Shown here piece after piece: positions 1 to 33,992 of a stretch of 64,000 bases of DNA. Source of the DNA: Lingula anatina (lineage: Eukaryota > Brachiopoda > Lingulata > Lingulida > Lingulidae); assembly GCF_001039355.2 (NCBI RefSeq), contig NW_019775880.1, forward strand, positions 13,777 to 77,776, in the 5' to 3' direction. Every line of letters begins with the position of its first letter. Positions within the stretch are counted from its first letter, which is position 1. The position numbers and the translations under genes are program-made. The notes below the pieces were generated by a model, which saw only the letters and a list, made by a program, of their open reading frames with translations, had not been told where the DNA came from and ran no database searches.

Positions 1-4793
<4,793 letters not shown>

Positions 4794-5155
4794 GTTTGCA
4801 CCTTTGCAAAGGGCAACAAAGAAAGAAGGAAACAACCGCCAAATGAAATCAACAAAAGTCTACTCAGAACTTAGATCTCTTCCAACATGGCGGTCTATGG
4901 GAATGATGGGAAAAATACTTAGTTCAAAATGATTTTTACAACGAGTAAAATAAGGTAATTAAACACATTCTACGATAATTATAGGATAATATGACGCGCC
5001 ATGACTAAATATGAAACTATTTTTCAAACTGAATTGACATTTTTACTATATTTTAGTCATGTGACCGAAGGGTTTGCATCAAAATGGAGGGGGTCTCGAA
5101 GGGGAAATGAGCTGCCGATGACTTGTGGCAGGTCAACAAAATGTAGTGCCAGGAT
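4794..5155. promoter_or_regulatory. Short divergent promoter shared by TFIIS and ICAP-1
   Basis: Only 362 bp separate the TFIIS start codon (minus) from the ICAP-1 start codon (plus), so both 5' UTRs and promoters must fit here, or upstream non-coding exons must reach into the other gene. Visible candidate sites: a YY1-like core CAACATGGCGG at 4883-4893, a weaker AAAATGGAGGG at 5081-5091, and a near-palindromic E-box GTCATGTGAC at 5056-5065 of the MITF/TFE/USF type. No TATA box stands out at a sensible distance. Site calls are by eye only. Confidence 0.55.
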
Positions 5156-8100
5156 ATGTTTAGAAAAACCAAGTCTAAAACAAATGTCAATTTTGGAAGC
5201 AAGGAATCTCTTAATAGCAAAGAAGGTTCACAGGTAAGTGTTTTAATGTTTCTCAGCCGTGACACTGACATTGACACATTTCTGCTGTTAATTAAATTGT
5301 AGTGCTTGTAGTGAATAGTATGGCACATGTATAGTACTAGCAACACTGGCAGTAACAGTGAAGTAAGTTGCATCTATCGCTCTGAATTCGCACTGCCACT
5401 GTGCTTCCTCTTTGGCACTACTCTCTGTTCCAAGCTAGCTGCCTTGTCAGTATTTATAATTTTCCTGGACTTACTGGTATGCTTATTTCTACCCCCCCCC
5501 CCCTCCCTCCACACACACACATACATACAGAGAGAGAGAGAGAGAGAGTGTGTGTGAATGGCATATATATAGATGATTTAACCATCAAATTAGACCGAAA
5601 GTCCATAATATTTGGTTTCTATACCCAATCAATGCTAAATGTATATTTGATAAATGGTTTTATGCACAATTTAATTTTGTAAGATATACAGTAATGACTG
5701 TTTTTTATTGAGGAAAGTTATCAATCTTGCAGATATATAAATTTGGAATCATTCAAAGTTATATCTCTATTTTGCATTTGCGTTGTATAGAATAGAACAA
5801 TAGGATAGTCTGCTTGTAATTTTGTTGCTACCACTTGATGGGAATATGTTCTAATTTAGAGAATTTAGGACTTAAAAAATTTCCAATTTGTAAAATTCAC
5901 AATTTTTCCCATTGAAAAGATCGAGTCATCACCATAAAAATAATTTTATGAAAGCACTTATGGCCTGATAAAGCCCAATCGGCAATCCTCGGTTCATTCC
6001 GCAAGCTCCATACTAACCTCGGATGTGATAGGCGGAGAAATATGCACCAAATCCATGCATTTTGTCCGCCGGAAATTCCTTCTCACTCCATCGATCACTC
6101 CGCTCATAAAGAGGGCTGTCAATACCCCTGATTTTTATGATAATTTACAGCAGGCCCGTAGCCAGCAATTTCAAAGGGGGGTTCTTTTTCTGAAAAGGTG
6201 GACCTTTTACCATATAATCCCCATGTACCTAGGTCAAATTTTACCCAGAGTGGACCTTTTTCCAGCAAAAAGGGCGGTTCTTTCGAACCCCCCGAACTCC
6301 CCCTGGCTACGGGCCTGTACAGTTTGCCAAACAATGCACTAGGATTGAGTTTGATTTAAGGGATAAACAGATACAGACGTTGAAATATTTGTACAACAGA
6401 CATGATACTTTGGCTGTTTTACCGACGGGCTATATGGTAAAAGTTTGAAAGTAGTTCCTTCCCAACAATCAACAATCAAATATGGCTGCCTCCGTATTAC
6501 GTCCGAGGTCACTGTCGAGTGTGGAGACATCCAAGTAGTTCCGAGTGGATAAAGCCTGTATTTCAAAGGAAATAAGTTTGTGGATAAAGTTCGAAGAATT
6601 GTTAATAGAGTTTGTTTCTCTCAATTTTATATGTCATTTGTTCTGAAAATGACAATTTTATCAAGTTCATTTTGAACATTTTTGATTGTGTAAACTTTAA
6701 ATATTTTGTTTATTTAGTCTGAGTTTTTTATATTAGCATCCAGAGACTTTGCTTAAGCAAAGTTGTTGCCTTGAAAATTCTTACACGAATTGGACAAAGT
6801 GTAACGTTGCAAATATCACATAGGTTCCTCCACAGCATATGTTTTTCTCTGTTACATCATTTCCATACATCTATCAGTATTTTTTCTTCTCTGCATGTCT
6901 CACAATAAAGAAAAACATTTTAAGAAGGACAGATCTTGTCTTAGATTCTTTGAACAATATTGCTGGGCATGCATAAATTGACTCAAGGTTTTACAGAAGT
7001 TGAAATATGTTACAAATTAGAAAGTACTGTGTATTGATACATACTGTAACATCTTAAGGCATACAGGCTCATTTTAGCAGATGACCACATGCTACATATC
7101 TGTGAAATTATCTTTCAGTCTCTAGGATCAAGTGAAAATCTATCTGGCAGCCGCGAGATGTTACTGGAGGCTGGGCCTAATATATTGAACAAAGCTGCAC
7201 AGTACCATGTTCACTACCTGGGAAGTTTGCAAAGCTTTAGCAGTGTCACAGGGAGCAAAAAGATTGCATCTACCCAGTTAGTTGACAAAATAGAAGAAGC
7301 ACAGGTGGGATTATAAGGTTGTAGATTCTGTTTGAAATAATAAATGCCACTGACCTGCTGGCAGAGTGAAAAACAACAGCAACAACATCAACACTTTTTC
7401 AACAAAAAAAAAGGGAAATTATGTTCCCTTGTTCCTAGTTAATGCTGAGAATATATTTTTAGTTAGATTGGTGAAAAATTATCCTCAAATTTCCATAAGA
7501 AATCTATTACTATATTTGGCAATTAGGCAATTTTAATGTGGTAAGTTGAATGGATTATTTCTTTTGCACTGTTCATTGCTCCACACCACCTTATAATTTT
7601 TTTAGGGAAACTATATCATGGCGCAGTGAAATCCTGTGTAGTGGCTCTCTACTGCTAATTTTAAGGACCACTACACAGGATTTCACTGCACCATGATAAA
7701 TTTCTCCTCCATTGAGCATTTTCATACCCTTGTGTGAAAGAAGCACTTACTAGTAAAAGAGAAATGAAATGAGCAGTTTTTCTCATCTTAACTTGCTTAA
7801 AGTAAACAGGAAGAAATTGAATGGACAAAAGAGTTCTGTGGATGAATAAGTTTGAAAAGGATGGGGGGGGGGGGATTTAGCATGCAAAATAAAAACATTT
7901 GCAACTTATGACTGTATTTACCGTAAGTGTAATTAAAAAAAAAACTTTAAGCGCAGTACACTGTAATGATATTAAATGTTTTGCAAGGTTTTTGTTATGA
8001 TTTTTTCTTGCTCCAGTCCAACAAGAATTTTAACTAACTCATGTCTGTAGCACTTTAAAAGTTTGTAAAATTATTGAATGCTGTATTATAGTTTGCTTAT

Positions 8101-11100
8101 TCAGCTGTGAGTGGTTTATTTGAGATCTGAAATAATTTGAAATCACAGTAGTAGAATATAAATAGGGTTAACCACAAAGTTGATAAAGCAACTGTCATTT
8201 TTGATTTAATGGATATCATGCTTTCATGTACCGGTATATGTTGTGTTTTAAAGAAGTGTGCACTTTTATTGTTGCTTAGTTTTTGAAAATATTTTTGGTG
8301 GACAGTAAAAATAATGTGCATTTTATTAATAAATCTTATGTTAAATCTTACATTTGAGTGTAATTAAATATATTTCTTCATTTTTAAAACTTTGATCAAA
8401 GATTTTTAAGTATGCCCAACACAAAATTCAAGTATGAAAAAAATGAATCTGTTGTACATTTTTGCAAAACTTATCTCAAACTTAAGTATCAAAATCTGAT
8501 TTCAGATTCAGGGAAAGTTACCTTTTTTACCTAAGGAGGATGACATAGTTACCATTTTGATATCAAAACATGGCATACGGCTGTCAAGGAGAGAGGTAAG
8601 TTTTTTTTTTTTTTTTTTTGTGCAGTTTATGTGAAAAAATGTTTTGTTATAATTCCATGCATGGGTGTTTCACGAAGGATGTTTATCAAAGTCAAAGTCT
8701 GTACAGTTCAAGTGATGTATGGAGTGTTATGGACAGCAGTAAAACAGCATGGTGTGATGTAAAATTTGAAGAGTTTTGATAGGGCACAGATGTCTGGGTT
8801 AATGTTGGTTAAAAATACTAAACGTGGGATGCCCCTCCTAGAATGTCCTCAGAACACAGTATTATAGAAAGAATGAAAAGTATAGTAAATAAATGAAAAA
8901 AATGCATAGGTAGCTTGCTAGTTAGGTAGTACATAAGTAAGAAAATTAGTAGACACAAATGTTTAACTGTTGAAGTACCTGCCCTGGATTAAAGGTAATT
9001 TATAAATTTGCATTTGATGTGAGGGGTATGTTTCAATATTTCATAACCTTTACTTTAGATAACAGTTGTCACTTCTACTTCCTCATTGTAGCTGATAAAG
9101 TGCCTGCTGTATTTAGCGGTGTCAATTTATACTGTTGTTACTGACTTTGTAATCAGTCTGAAAGTTAATCATTCAAAACATTTCTGTAGGTGTAACCCAG
9201 ATTTGATTGGCTGAGCTCTGAAACTAATATATACCAGGACTTCCAATGGCAGAGTATTAAGTGTGGGGCTTTACTCTACAGAGAGAGCTAAAAGCAATCA
9301 CCAATTTAGATTTTATTAACCTTTGCAATAACAGTTATGATCATTGTACTACACGTACAAAATTTTATTATTAGTGTATTTGATATTGATATTCAGTTTA
9401 TTTCTGTGACAACTTCTGAAAGATATTTTGAATTAAACAAATATTCAGAGTTTGTTTGAGGATTTTTTCCAATTTGCAATCCAAAATCAGGAAATGAAAT
9501 CTAAAAGTTAATGAATAAATAATGATAAAGGTGAGACAAATTATATATATTGGACATTTTACATGCTGATTGCAGTGAAAGTTTGTGTAAAGTTTACGAA
9601 ATTTTGGTTTCACCTGTATCTCCCCTATTGCAGTTGGAGCAGGGTTTTTTTGTCAGACATTGGTGATTATAGTTAGTGTCAGGGTCTATGTAGATTTTGC
9701 AGCTCCACCTAAAATTTGACCTCAAAATTGTTGACAAACCATGTGAAATGTTCTGGACTTTTGGAGCAGTGCAATTTTCTCAAGCATGCACTTCACTTGG
9801 CTAGAAACTGAAATTGCAAAGGGCAATAAATTGGATTTGTGGTGATTCATCTTTTTGAAATAAAAATCTGCTATATGACTCCAAGTCTTTATTCTCATAT
9901 TGATTTAAGTAAAAAGAAATCTTAGAAAAATGTCATGGAGATGAATGATGATGTTAAGGAACAAACATGACACCTCTGGACCAGGACTAGTAAAAGTAGA
10001 AGCCAAGATGAATTCTTCACAATGTACATTGTGGGAATTTATTAAAAAGAAATTATTGATCAATATGGTTAAAAAAATCAAATGGGTCTTATAAAGTAGA
10101 AAAATGATTTACTCTGCCTGGGAAATTAATTTGTATTGAAAATTATTTCATAAAAATATTTCATTGGTAAAAGTAAGCATTTAAATGAAATTCTGGTAAA
10201 ATAGGTCTGATTTTTTTTGTATTTTAGGGAAAGTAAAAGAAATCATAATTTGAATGTCTCTGTAGTTATTTCTATAGAAAACTATAAATGTCAGGTGTCA
10301 TTCCCATGCTCTTTGAGAAAGCTTTATTGTCCTCTGACTATGAATAGGTGCAAGGCTTTTCTTTGTAAGATTTAATGAAACTGAAATTTATATTTCTGTC
10401 CAAAGAAATGGGTGATACATTAAATGCTGATACAGATATGGTAGGATGATTTAGAAACTAAGCTAAATCGCTTTGGATTTAGCAGTTTCTTTTTGTGTCT
10501 AGTCAAAATATTTTTCTTTTACATTAGTCAAATAAAATAATCTTAAGGATTAGTTTTTTCTTGGCCTACAATGATACAGTAGATGGGTACAAGCACTAGA
10601 CTTTTTATTATGCATTGTATTATTTCAGGAAATAATTGAACGTCACCCCCTCCACACAGTGGCACAAATGATGGCCTTTAGCGATGGGGCAGGGAAACAC
10701 AACATTGCAGTGAAGACGGGACAAGTTGGCAAGACCACGTACAGCTGCCACGTGTTCCAGTGTCAGAATGAAGTATGTGCACATGAGCAAGGAAAATTAT
10801 TAAAATTACAGGCGAAACCTCTGTTTTCAACAAAATTCATATTTGCTACACATTTATGACATTTTTTGCAAAATGTTATCCAATATATATCTTTCATGAA
10901 TTGAATTGAGAATTTTATGAAATATTTGCTAGAGCCTTAACACTATGACCCCATTCCCACAGACACCATCTGTTTACATAGATCATTCCAACTCTGTGGG
11001 GACTCTGGCTGAGTGTGATCAGCTTAACTGAACGATACACTTCATCTTGAGTAGAATACAGAAAAGCTGGTGATTATATGATTATTTTGAAAACAAGAAG

Positions 11101-11852
11101 AGGGGTGTCCTTCAATTAAGCTGATTGCACTTAGCAAGAATTCCCACAGAGTTGGATCAATCTACATAGGCCAATGATGTCTATACAAATGGGGCCTATG
11201 TCTCTAGCAACTTGATTATCATCTTATACATTGACAATTTAAAACTGTTTGTCTTTCCAAAACGGTGTCTTAGTAAATTGATGGCTTGTTTCCTTAATTG
11301 TTTAATGTTGAAGTAGGCTTATATGCACCTCAGATATTGCACTATTTGGCATTAGTCTGAATGCTAGTCACCACCCAGAAATAATGTTCACTGCTTGGTG
11401 ATTTGACATCTCTGACTGTGTGTGGCATTTTGGCATTTAGAACACTGTTGAAAGATGACCTGAAATGTTGAATGCGATTACTACATGGCTGGTATTATGC
11501 AGCGATATCCTCATCATCTAAATAAAGAACTAGTGCTGTAATGCATGCAGTTACTATTAGGTCTGAAAATTAATGAATGCATGAATGAATTACCAAATGA
11601 TTTTTCCTTGGCAAAAAGAAGGAAATGTTAAAGATGCATTTTCCGATTTAGAGAAAACATTGAATGACTTTCCCTTTGTTATTTACCGATGAGTCAAATC
11701 CTGAATGATAAAACAAGTGGATCTTTTATTTCCTTACAGTATCAAGATAAAGTGAAATGAACACATTTATATCATTTTTTCCATAGGAACAGTCCCAGAA
11801 GATCTGTCTGAGTTTGAGTAATATGTTCCAAGCATTAATGCAGAGATCATGA
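5156..11852 (+). CDS. ITGB1BP1: Integrin beta-1-binding protein 1 homolog (ICAP-1), PTB domain adaptor
   Basis: ICAP-1 is a small PTB adaptor. In vertebrates it binds the integrin beta-1 tail and the N-terminal NPxY of KRIT1. Five exons join in frame: 5156-5233, 7119-7304, 8506-8595, 10629-10772, 11787-11852, for 187 residues (human about 200). The N-terminus MFRKTKSK followed by a Ser-rich stretch parallels human MFRKGKKR plus its Ser-rich tail, which fixes the start. The PTB fold begins near residue 55 (YHVHYLGS). Exon 3 holds the diagnostic GKLPFLP, exon 4 CHVFQCQNE, exon 5 EQSQKICLSLSNMFQ. AATAAA lies at 12792-12797. A second copy of the last exon lies at 13967-14032 in a duplicated block, probably an assembly artefact. 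Other PTB proteins (CCM2, Dab, Numb) fit worse because they lack the GKLPF block and this short length. Confidence 0.88.
6151..6317. mobile_element. MITE, family C (167 bp), ICAP-1 intron 1
   Basis: 15-bp inverted ends CAGGCCCGTAGCCAG...CTGGCTACGGGCCTG are flanked by TACAG direct repeats (6146-6150, 6318-6322). The interior is a near palindrome with repeated GTGGACCTTTT / GGTTCTTT blocks. Apparent ORFs here are shadows of the element. Confidence 0.85.
7615..7697. repeat. Long near-perfect hairpin in ICAP-1 intron 2
   Basis: Arms 7615-7644 and 7668-7697 are complementary over 30 bp with one mismatch, enclosing a loop of about 23 bases. Outer flanks pair imperfectly for a further dozen bases. 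It may be a minimal palindromic transposon or a pre-miRNA-like fold; the sequence cannot decide. Confidence 0.7.
10948..11195. mobile_element. MITE, family A (diverged copy), ICAP-1 intron 4
   Basis: The left end ACCCCATTCCCACAGA and an inverted AAATGGGGC right end resemble the other two copies, as do internal CTCTGTGGGGACTCTGGCT and AATTCCCACAGAGTTGGATC. Flanking repeats are weak (CTATG on both sides). It is an older or recombined member. Confidence 0.6.
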
Positions 11853-14800
11853 GGAAAAGATGCAAGGACAACTTACATGTACTAGAACATGGGAGGAATC
11901 CTAGGTGTGCCTGCAGACCTCTTGTATGGTTTGCCAAGTAACCTCAGGCACTATTCATTCCAGAAAACAATTTTTCTGTGTAAACTTACTGTAGAAGCTT
12001 TTTGCTGTGAGGTAATGTTTAGAAGTGGTACTTGAAGAGAGTTGTTTAGTGTTCACCCAGTGTTTGTGGTGATTTAGCCGACATGTCAGAAAGCATGTAT
12101 TTGCAAATCAAAATTGAAAGGAAAGGGGAACTGAGCTTTATAACAGTGTGACAAATTATGCACACCTGTAAGATGGGACATATACTGTTTGAATGGTCAG
12201 TTAATATATTTATGTACAGGTGTATCTGCTTCCTATGCATCTGTGTATTTTTTCATCCACATCATGTCTGTGTATAATTTCTAAACCCATGCTCCACTTG
12301 TTAATGTAGATCATGAATTTATGCGTTTTTAATTGTCAGCCCTGGGTGTGTCGAAGGTATCATTATGGGGTCAACAGGTACACTCTTTCTGGAAGATGCC
12401 TAGAACATAACTGCAGCAGTTAATGTACTTTACAGTGTGAGGTGGTAGGGGTGGACCGTTTCAAAGTTGAAATGTGTGTATGACATTGAGGGTAAATTAT
12501 TCAGAATGGGCATAAGGTGCGCTTCTTACTTTCATGGTCTTGTGGACATTTAGCTTTAGCTAATTGGGAGTATACAGTATTCAAAACAAAATGAAACTGA
12601 AACACAGTTATATCTGAAAGTCCCAAATGCTCCATAACATTTTGCCTTTGTATTGCGATTATCTTATATTCTTCATAGCAATTTAAATTGAAGACACATT
12701 TTAATAATATAATGTGTGGTTTTGGTAGATGAAACAGTTTATATTGAACCAAACAGAAATGTAGAAATGGTTCTCTGGAGGTGCTCTTGCAAATAAATCA
12801 AAGCATTTCATCTGGTATTTTATCGTTAGTATTTTTCAATATGAGACTTTATCACAAATCCCAAATTTTAACTTTCAGGATTACATTTAAACATTTGCAC
12901 TGCAAATCACACAATCTGAATCTGATGGTGATTGAAAGTCCTTTCCGTAAAGAATTTTGGGTACAATTTTATTTTTCATCTTCAGACAATTATGCCAGTA
13001 AACAATTTCTTGACTGAACTAATTTTGAAATAAAAACTGAATGCCAACAAATTGAAAAAAAAATCAAGCAATTTTATTCCATTCACAGGATGCTCAGTTG
13101 AATATTCTACAACATAATTCAATATTCTAAAAATGAAGGTGACATGAGCATTACCTAAAATAACACGATAAGCAATGATGTCAGTCAACTTGAATGCACA
13201 CACTTTCACTTCAGACTGGAAGTGTTTGCTATTATATTTGCACAAAGTCAGGATTGTTTTACCCATTATTACATAGTAATACTGAGAAAGTGATGATCCC
13301 TCACAAATGAACACATCTTGATTAATTATTCAACCTTTTTACGTCACACCTCCCATATAAAACAAACCTATAATACAATTTTCCAACATATTGCAATAAA
13401 CCTATGTACAATTTATTTACTAAAAATGTACAACAATAAATTACTTGAGTGAAACATCAGCAAATATCTTTATGCTGAAATTATCATATAATTCAAGAAA
13501 ATAAATAAAAAAACACAACGGATACATTGAAACTGATGTGACTACGATATTTAAAAAAATCAGATCTCCTCCAGCAGTCCTTTTAAATAATAGTAGTTAA
13601 AATCCGTGCAATGACAAACATCCCCTAAAGCAGATATTATTCTTATTATGACAGATGTATTGAAAATGAGACAATGCTGCAGTGACTTGGGACTAGAATA
13701 CGCCCATTATATGCCTGATGGTAGGAAATGACAGTGCATGTGTTACCCTAGAGGATCCTATCCTGACCCTGGTAAATTATTCCCCAATAGCGTAAATTAA
13801 TTCATTTTGACGAAAAACCTTTTTGNTTAAGAGAAAACATTGAATGACTTTCCCTTTGTTATTTACCGATGAGTCAAATCCTGAATGGTAAAACAAGTGG
13901 ATCTTTTATTTCCTTTTAGTATCAAGATAAAGTGAAATGAATACATTTATATCATTTTTTCCATAGGAACAGTCCCAGAAGATCTGTCTGAGTTTGAGTA
14001 ACATGTTCCAAGCATTAATGCAGAGATCATGAGGAAAAGATGCAAGGACAACTTACATGTACTAGAACATGGGAGGAATCCTAGGTGTGCCTGCAGACCT
14101 CTTGTATGGTTTGCCAAGTAACCTCAGGCACTATTCATTCCAGAAAACAATTTTTCTGTGTAAACTTACTGTAGAAGCTTTTTGCTGTGAGGTAATGTTT
14201 AGAAGTGGTACTTGAAGAGAGTTGTTTAGTGTTCACCCAGTGTTTGCGGTGATTTAGCCGACATGTCAAAAAGTATGTATTTGCAAATCAAAATTGAAAG
14301 GAAAGGGGAACTGAGCTTTATAACAGTGTGACAAATTATGCACACCTGTAAGATGGGACATATACTGTTTGAATGGTCAGTTAATATATTTATGTACAGG
14401 TGTATCTGCTTCCTATGCACCTCTGTGTATTTTTTCATACACATCATGTCTGTGTATAATTTCTAAACCCATGCTCCACTTGTTAATGTAAATCATGAAT
14501 TTATGCGTTTTTAATTGTCAGCCCTGGGTGTGTCGAAGGTATCATTATGGGGTCAACAGGTGCACCCTTGCTGGAAGATGCCTAGAACTTAACTGCAGCA
14601 GTTAATGTACTTTACAGTGTGAGGTGGTAGAGGTGGACCGTTTCAAAGTTAAAATGTGTATATGACATTGAGGGTAAAATATTCAGAATAGGCATAAGGT
14701 GCGCTTCTTACTTTCATGGTCTTGTGGACATTCAGCTTTAGCTAATTGGGAGTATACAGTATTCAAAACAAAATGAGACTGAAACACAGTTATATCTGAA

Positions 14801-15991
14801 AGTCCCAAATGCTCCATAACATTTTGCCTTTGTATTGTGATTATCTTATACTCTTCAAAGCAATTTAAATTGGAGATACATTTAATGGTTTTGGTAGACG
14901 TAACAGTTTATATTGAACCAAACAGAAATGTAGAAATGGTTCTCTGGGTGCTCTTGCAAATAAATCAAAGCATTTCATCTGATATTTAATCGTTAGTATT
15001 TTTCAATATGAGACTTTATCACAAATCCCAAATTTTAACTTTCAGGATTACATTAAAACATTTGCACTGCAAATCACGCAATCTGAATCTGATGGTGATT
15101 GAAAGTCCTTTCTGTAAAGAATTTTGGGTACAATTTTATTTTTCATCTTCAGACAATTATGTCAGTAAACAATTTCTTGACTGAACTAATTTTGAAATAA
15201 AAACTGAATGCCAACAAATTGAAAAAAAAATCAAGCAATTTTATTCCATTCACAGGATGCTCAGTTGAATATTCTACAACATAATTCAATTTTCTAAAAA
15301 TGAAGGTGACATGAGCATTACCTAAAATAACACGATAAGCAATGATGTCAGTCAACTTGAATGCACACACTTTCACTTCAGACTGGAAGTGTTTGCTTTA
15401 TATTTGCACAAAGTCAGGATTGTTTTACCCATTATTACATAGTAATACTGAGAAAGTGATGATCCCTCACAAATGAACACATCTTGATTAATTATTCAAC
15501 CTTTTTACGTCACACCTCCCATATAAAACAAACCTATAATACAATTTTCCAACATATTGCAATAAACCTATGTACAATTTATTTACTAAAAATGTACAAC
15601 AATAAATTACTTGAGTGAAACATCAGCAAATATCTTTATGCTGAAATTATCATATAATTCAAGAAAATAAATAAAAAAACACAATGGATACATTGAAACT
15701 GATGTGACTACGATATTTAAAAAAATCAGATCTCCTCCAGCAGTCCTTTTAAATAATAGTAGTTAAAATCCGTGCAATGACAAACATCCCCTAAAGCAGA
15801 TATTATTATTATTATGACAGATGTATTGAAAATGAGACAATGCTGCAGTGACTTGGGACTAGAATACGCCCATTATATGCCTGATGGTAGGAAATGACAG
15901 TGCATGTGTTACCCTAGAGGATCCTATCCTGACCCTGGTAAATTATTCCCCAATAGCGTAAATTAATTCATTTTGACGAAAAACCTTTTTG
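11649..15991. repeat. 2.2 kb near-identical direct duplication with a single N at the join (probable haplotype duplication)
   Basis: Copy 1 (11649-13825) and copy 2 (13828-15991) match almost base for base with scattered substitutions and small indels, for example about ten bases present near 12707-12716 and absent near 14885. A lone N at 13826 sits on the junction. Each copy contains the last ICAP-1 exon and its 3' UTR. The only coding difference is a silent AAT/AAC. That pattern fits two alleles of one locus placed in series by the assembler better than a tandem duplication, though the latter is not excluded. Confidence 0.85.
13967..14032 (+). pseudogene. ITGB1BP1: Second copy of the last ICAP-1 exon
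   Basis: A full duplicate of exon 11787-11852, including acceptor, 21 codons (EQSQKICLSLSN...) and TGA, differing by one silent base. If the duplication is real this would be a redundant alternative terminal exon. More likely it is the other allele. Confidence 0.75.
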
Positions 15992-17590
15992 GTTTTGATT
16001 TTTCCCCAGTTCATGACCAGTTTTGTCCTCAATTTTTTTCTTTTAGCTTTACCAAAAATAAAAAGTTTGCAGGAACTCAATCACCATTTTAACCAGCTCA
16101 TAGCATCTATGAGATGCCCCCTTCATGGGTTATTAACTTTCATTACTTAAGGCTGGGTCCCTTGCTTGTCACAATTAACTTGGGTGGACCCAGCAGTATC
16201 AATAACCTTAATTGAGTGAAAAGCCATCTCTGTTATTTCAGGGTAATTTCTTAGTTTTCAATTTTGATTACCGGCCTGTTGCCATTGCTGTTTGTTATCA
16301 ATCACTTGAATGAAAAGCAAGGGCCATCATGACACCTGAGAATTTTTAAACACACCCATGCTTTGACCCCTTACAGAAAAGGTTCTAAAGTGCAGTGTAG
16401 CTTTTTTTACAGTGGCAAAACCATTTTCCTAATGGATCTCAGCAATTTGTAGTTCTACCTAGCACCAAAATACTGCTCAATCACTGAACTAAAAAATTAC
16501 CGAGAGAGATCACATTGTGAAAGGCAAGTGGAACTATACCAGAAAACAAAACACACGAGTGATAAACATTTGCTACATAAATAGACATACACACCTGCAC
16601 AATCAGACTATCATCATTAAATCCTGACAAAACATAGAGATTTTCTTCACAGACATTACTGAAAGTACCTGTACAATATCCCTCAGACTTACAGCAGTTA
16701 TATTACAATGGTTTATGGTCCTCAAGTCGACTAATCCCAAGGTTCCCTTGTCCTCTTATATAAAACTAACCCTCTGAGGATTTTTAAAAAATCAAAATCC
16801 AACATTAAATCCTCAATTTTACTAGATAAACATACCTAATATTTTAAAACAGGGTGATAACACCGTTTTAAAATCAATAATGCTGCTATTTCAGCAGCAG
16901 CATTGGGATTTTTCTATCCAATGTATTTTGTTTGTTGTAATGGCTTGACATTTCTAAAATGATTCCCTATCACTTCAGACTTATATCATTTGTCTGGCAA
17001 ATAAACAGCATCATATTCAAGCCATAAGAACCTTTACCTTATTTTCCAGCACAAGACACCTGACACCACTGTACAGATGCAAATTTTTAGTTCATGTTAT
17101 CACAGTTTTTTTTTAACCTAAACCCACCCTTCACTGAGTAACACAATGTGGTATCTTGCCCTTTGTCCATCACATCCTATCAATTGTTGAATCAATGCCG
17201 AGTATCAATGTGGATGATGTTAAAAAGACGCTTAGCGCCAAACTGTGTGAAAGAGTTGCAGGGTCCTGGATATTTTCTTTCGTGTTTTCATTTAATGGAC
17301 TTTGTCACCTTGTGAAGCCCATGGTGTCAAGTGCACCCCATCGAAAGTTCATATCCACAACTTTGTGTCCCATTATTGAGCTTTAAAATCCCAGGGTTTG
17401 TGAAATCCTCCACATCCAATCACCCTTTGACACTAAGGGTACAGTACTGCGAAACGTATGTAGTCAAACAGGCTGATGTCACTAGCTGATGATGAACTAG
17501 CACCAGATCAGATCTTTACAACAACAAAGATGACACCATTGAGTCGGATCCTAAAGGTACACATTCAGCATGTGCCCCTCACAACATATA
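15992..17590. other. Intergenic DNA / presumed CCM2 3' UTR
   Basis: This stretch lies between the convergent ends of ICAP-1 and CCM2 and presumably contains the CCM2 3' UTR on the minus strand. Apparent short ORFs show no family similarity and no splice-consistent structure. I see no RNA gene or transposon ends. Confidence 0.4.

Positions 17591-33992
<16,402 letters not shown>

Noticed and set aside
5001-5237. 78-aa ORF overlapping ICAP-1 exon 1
   Set aside because: Wrong frame. The frame starting at 5156 gives MFRKTKSK, matches the family N-terminus and ends on the donor in the phase needed by exon 2.
6025-6342. 105-aa plus-strand and 71-aa minus-strand ORFs
   Set aside because: They lie in and around a palindromic MITE (6151-6317), have no family similarity and sit in an ICAP-1 intron.
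12046-13314. ORFs of 64-110 codons repeated in both duplicated blocks
   Set aside because: They are ICAP-1 3' UTR sequence or its antisense. Indels between the two copies break the frames, for example the 110-codon ORF shrinks to 75.
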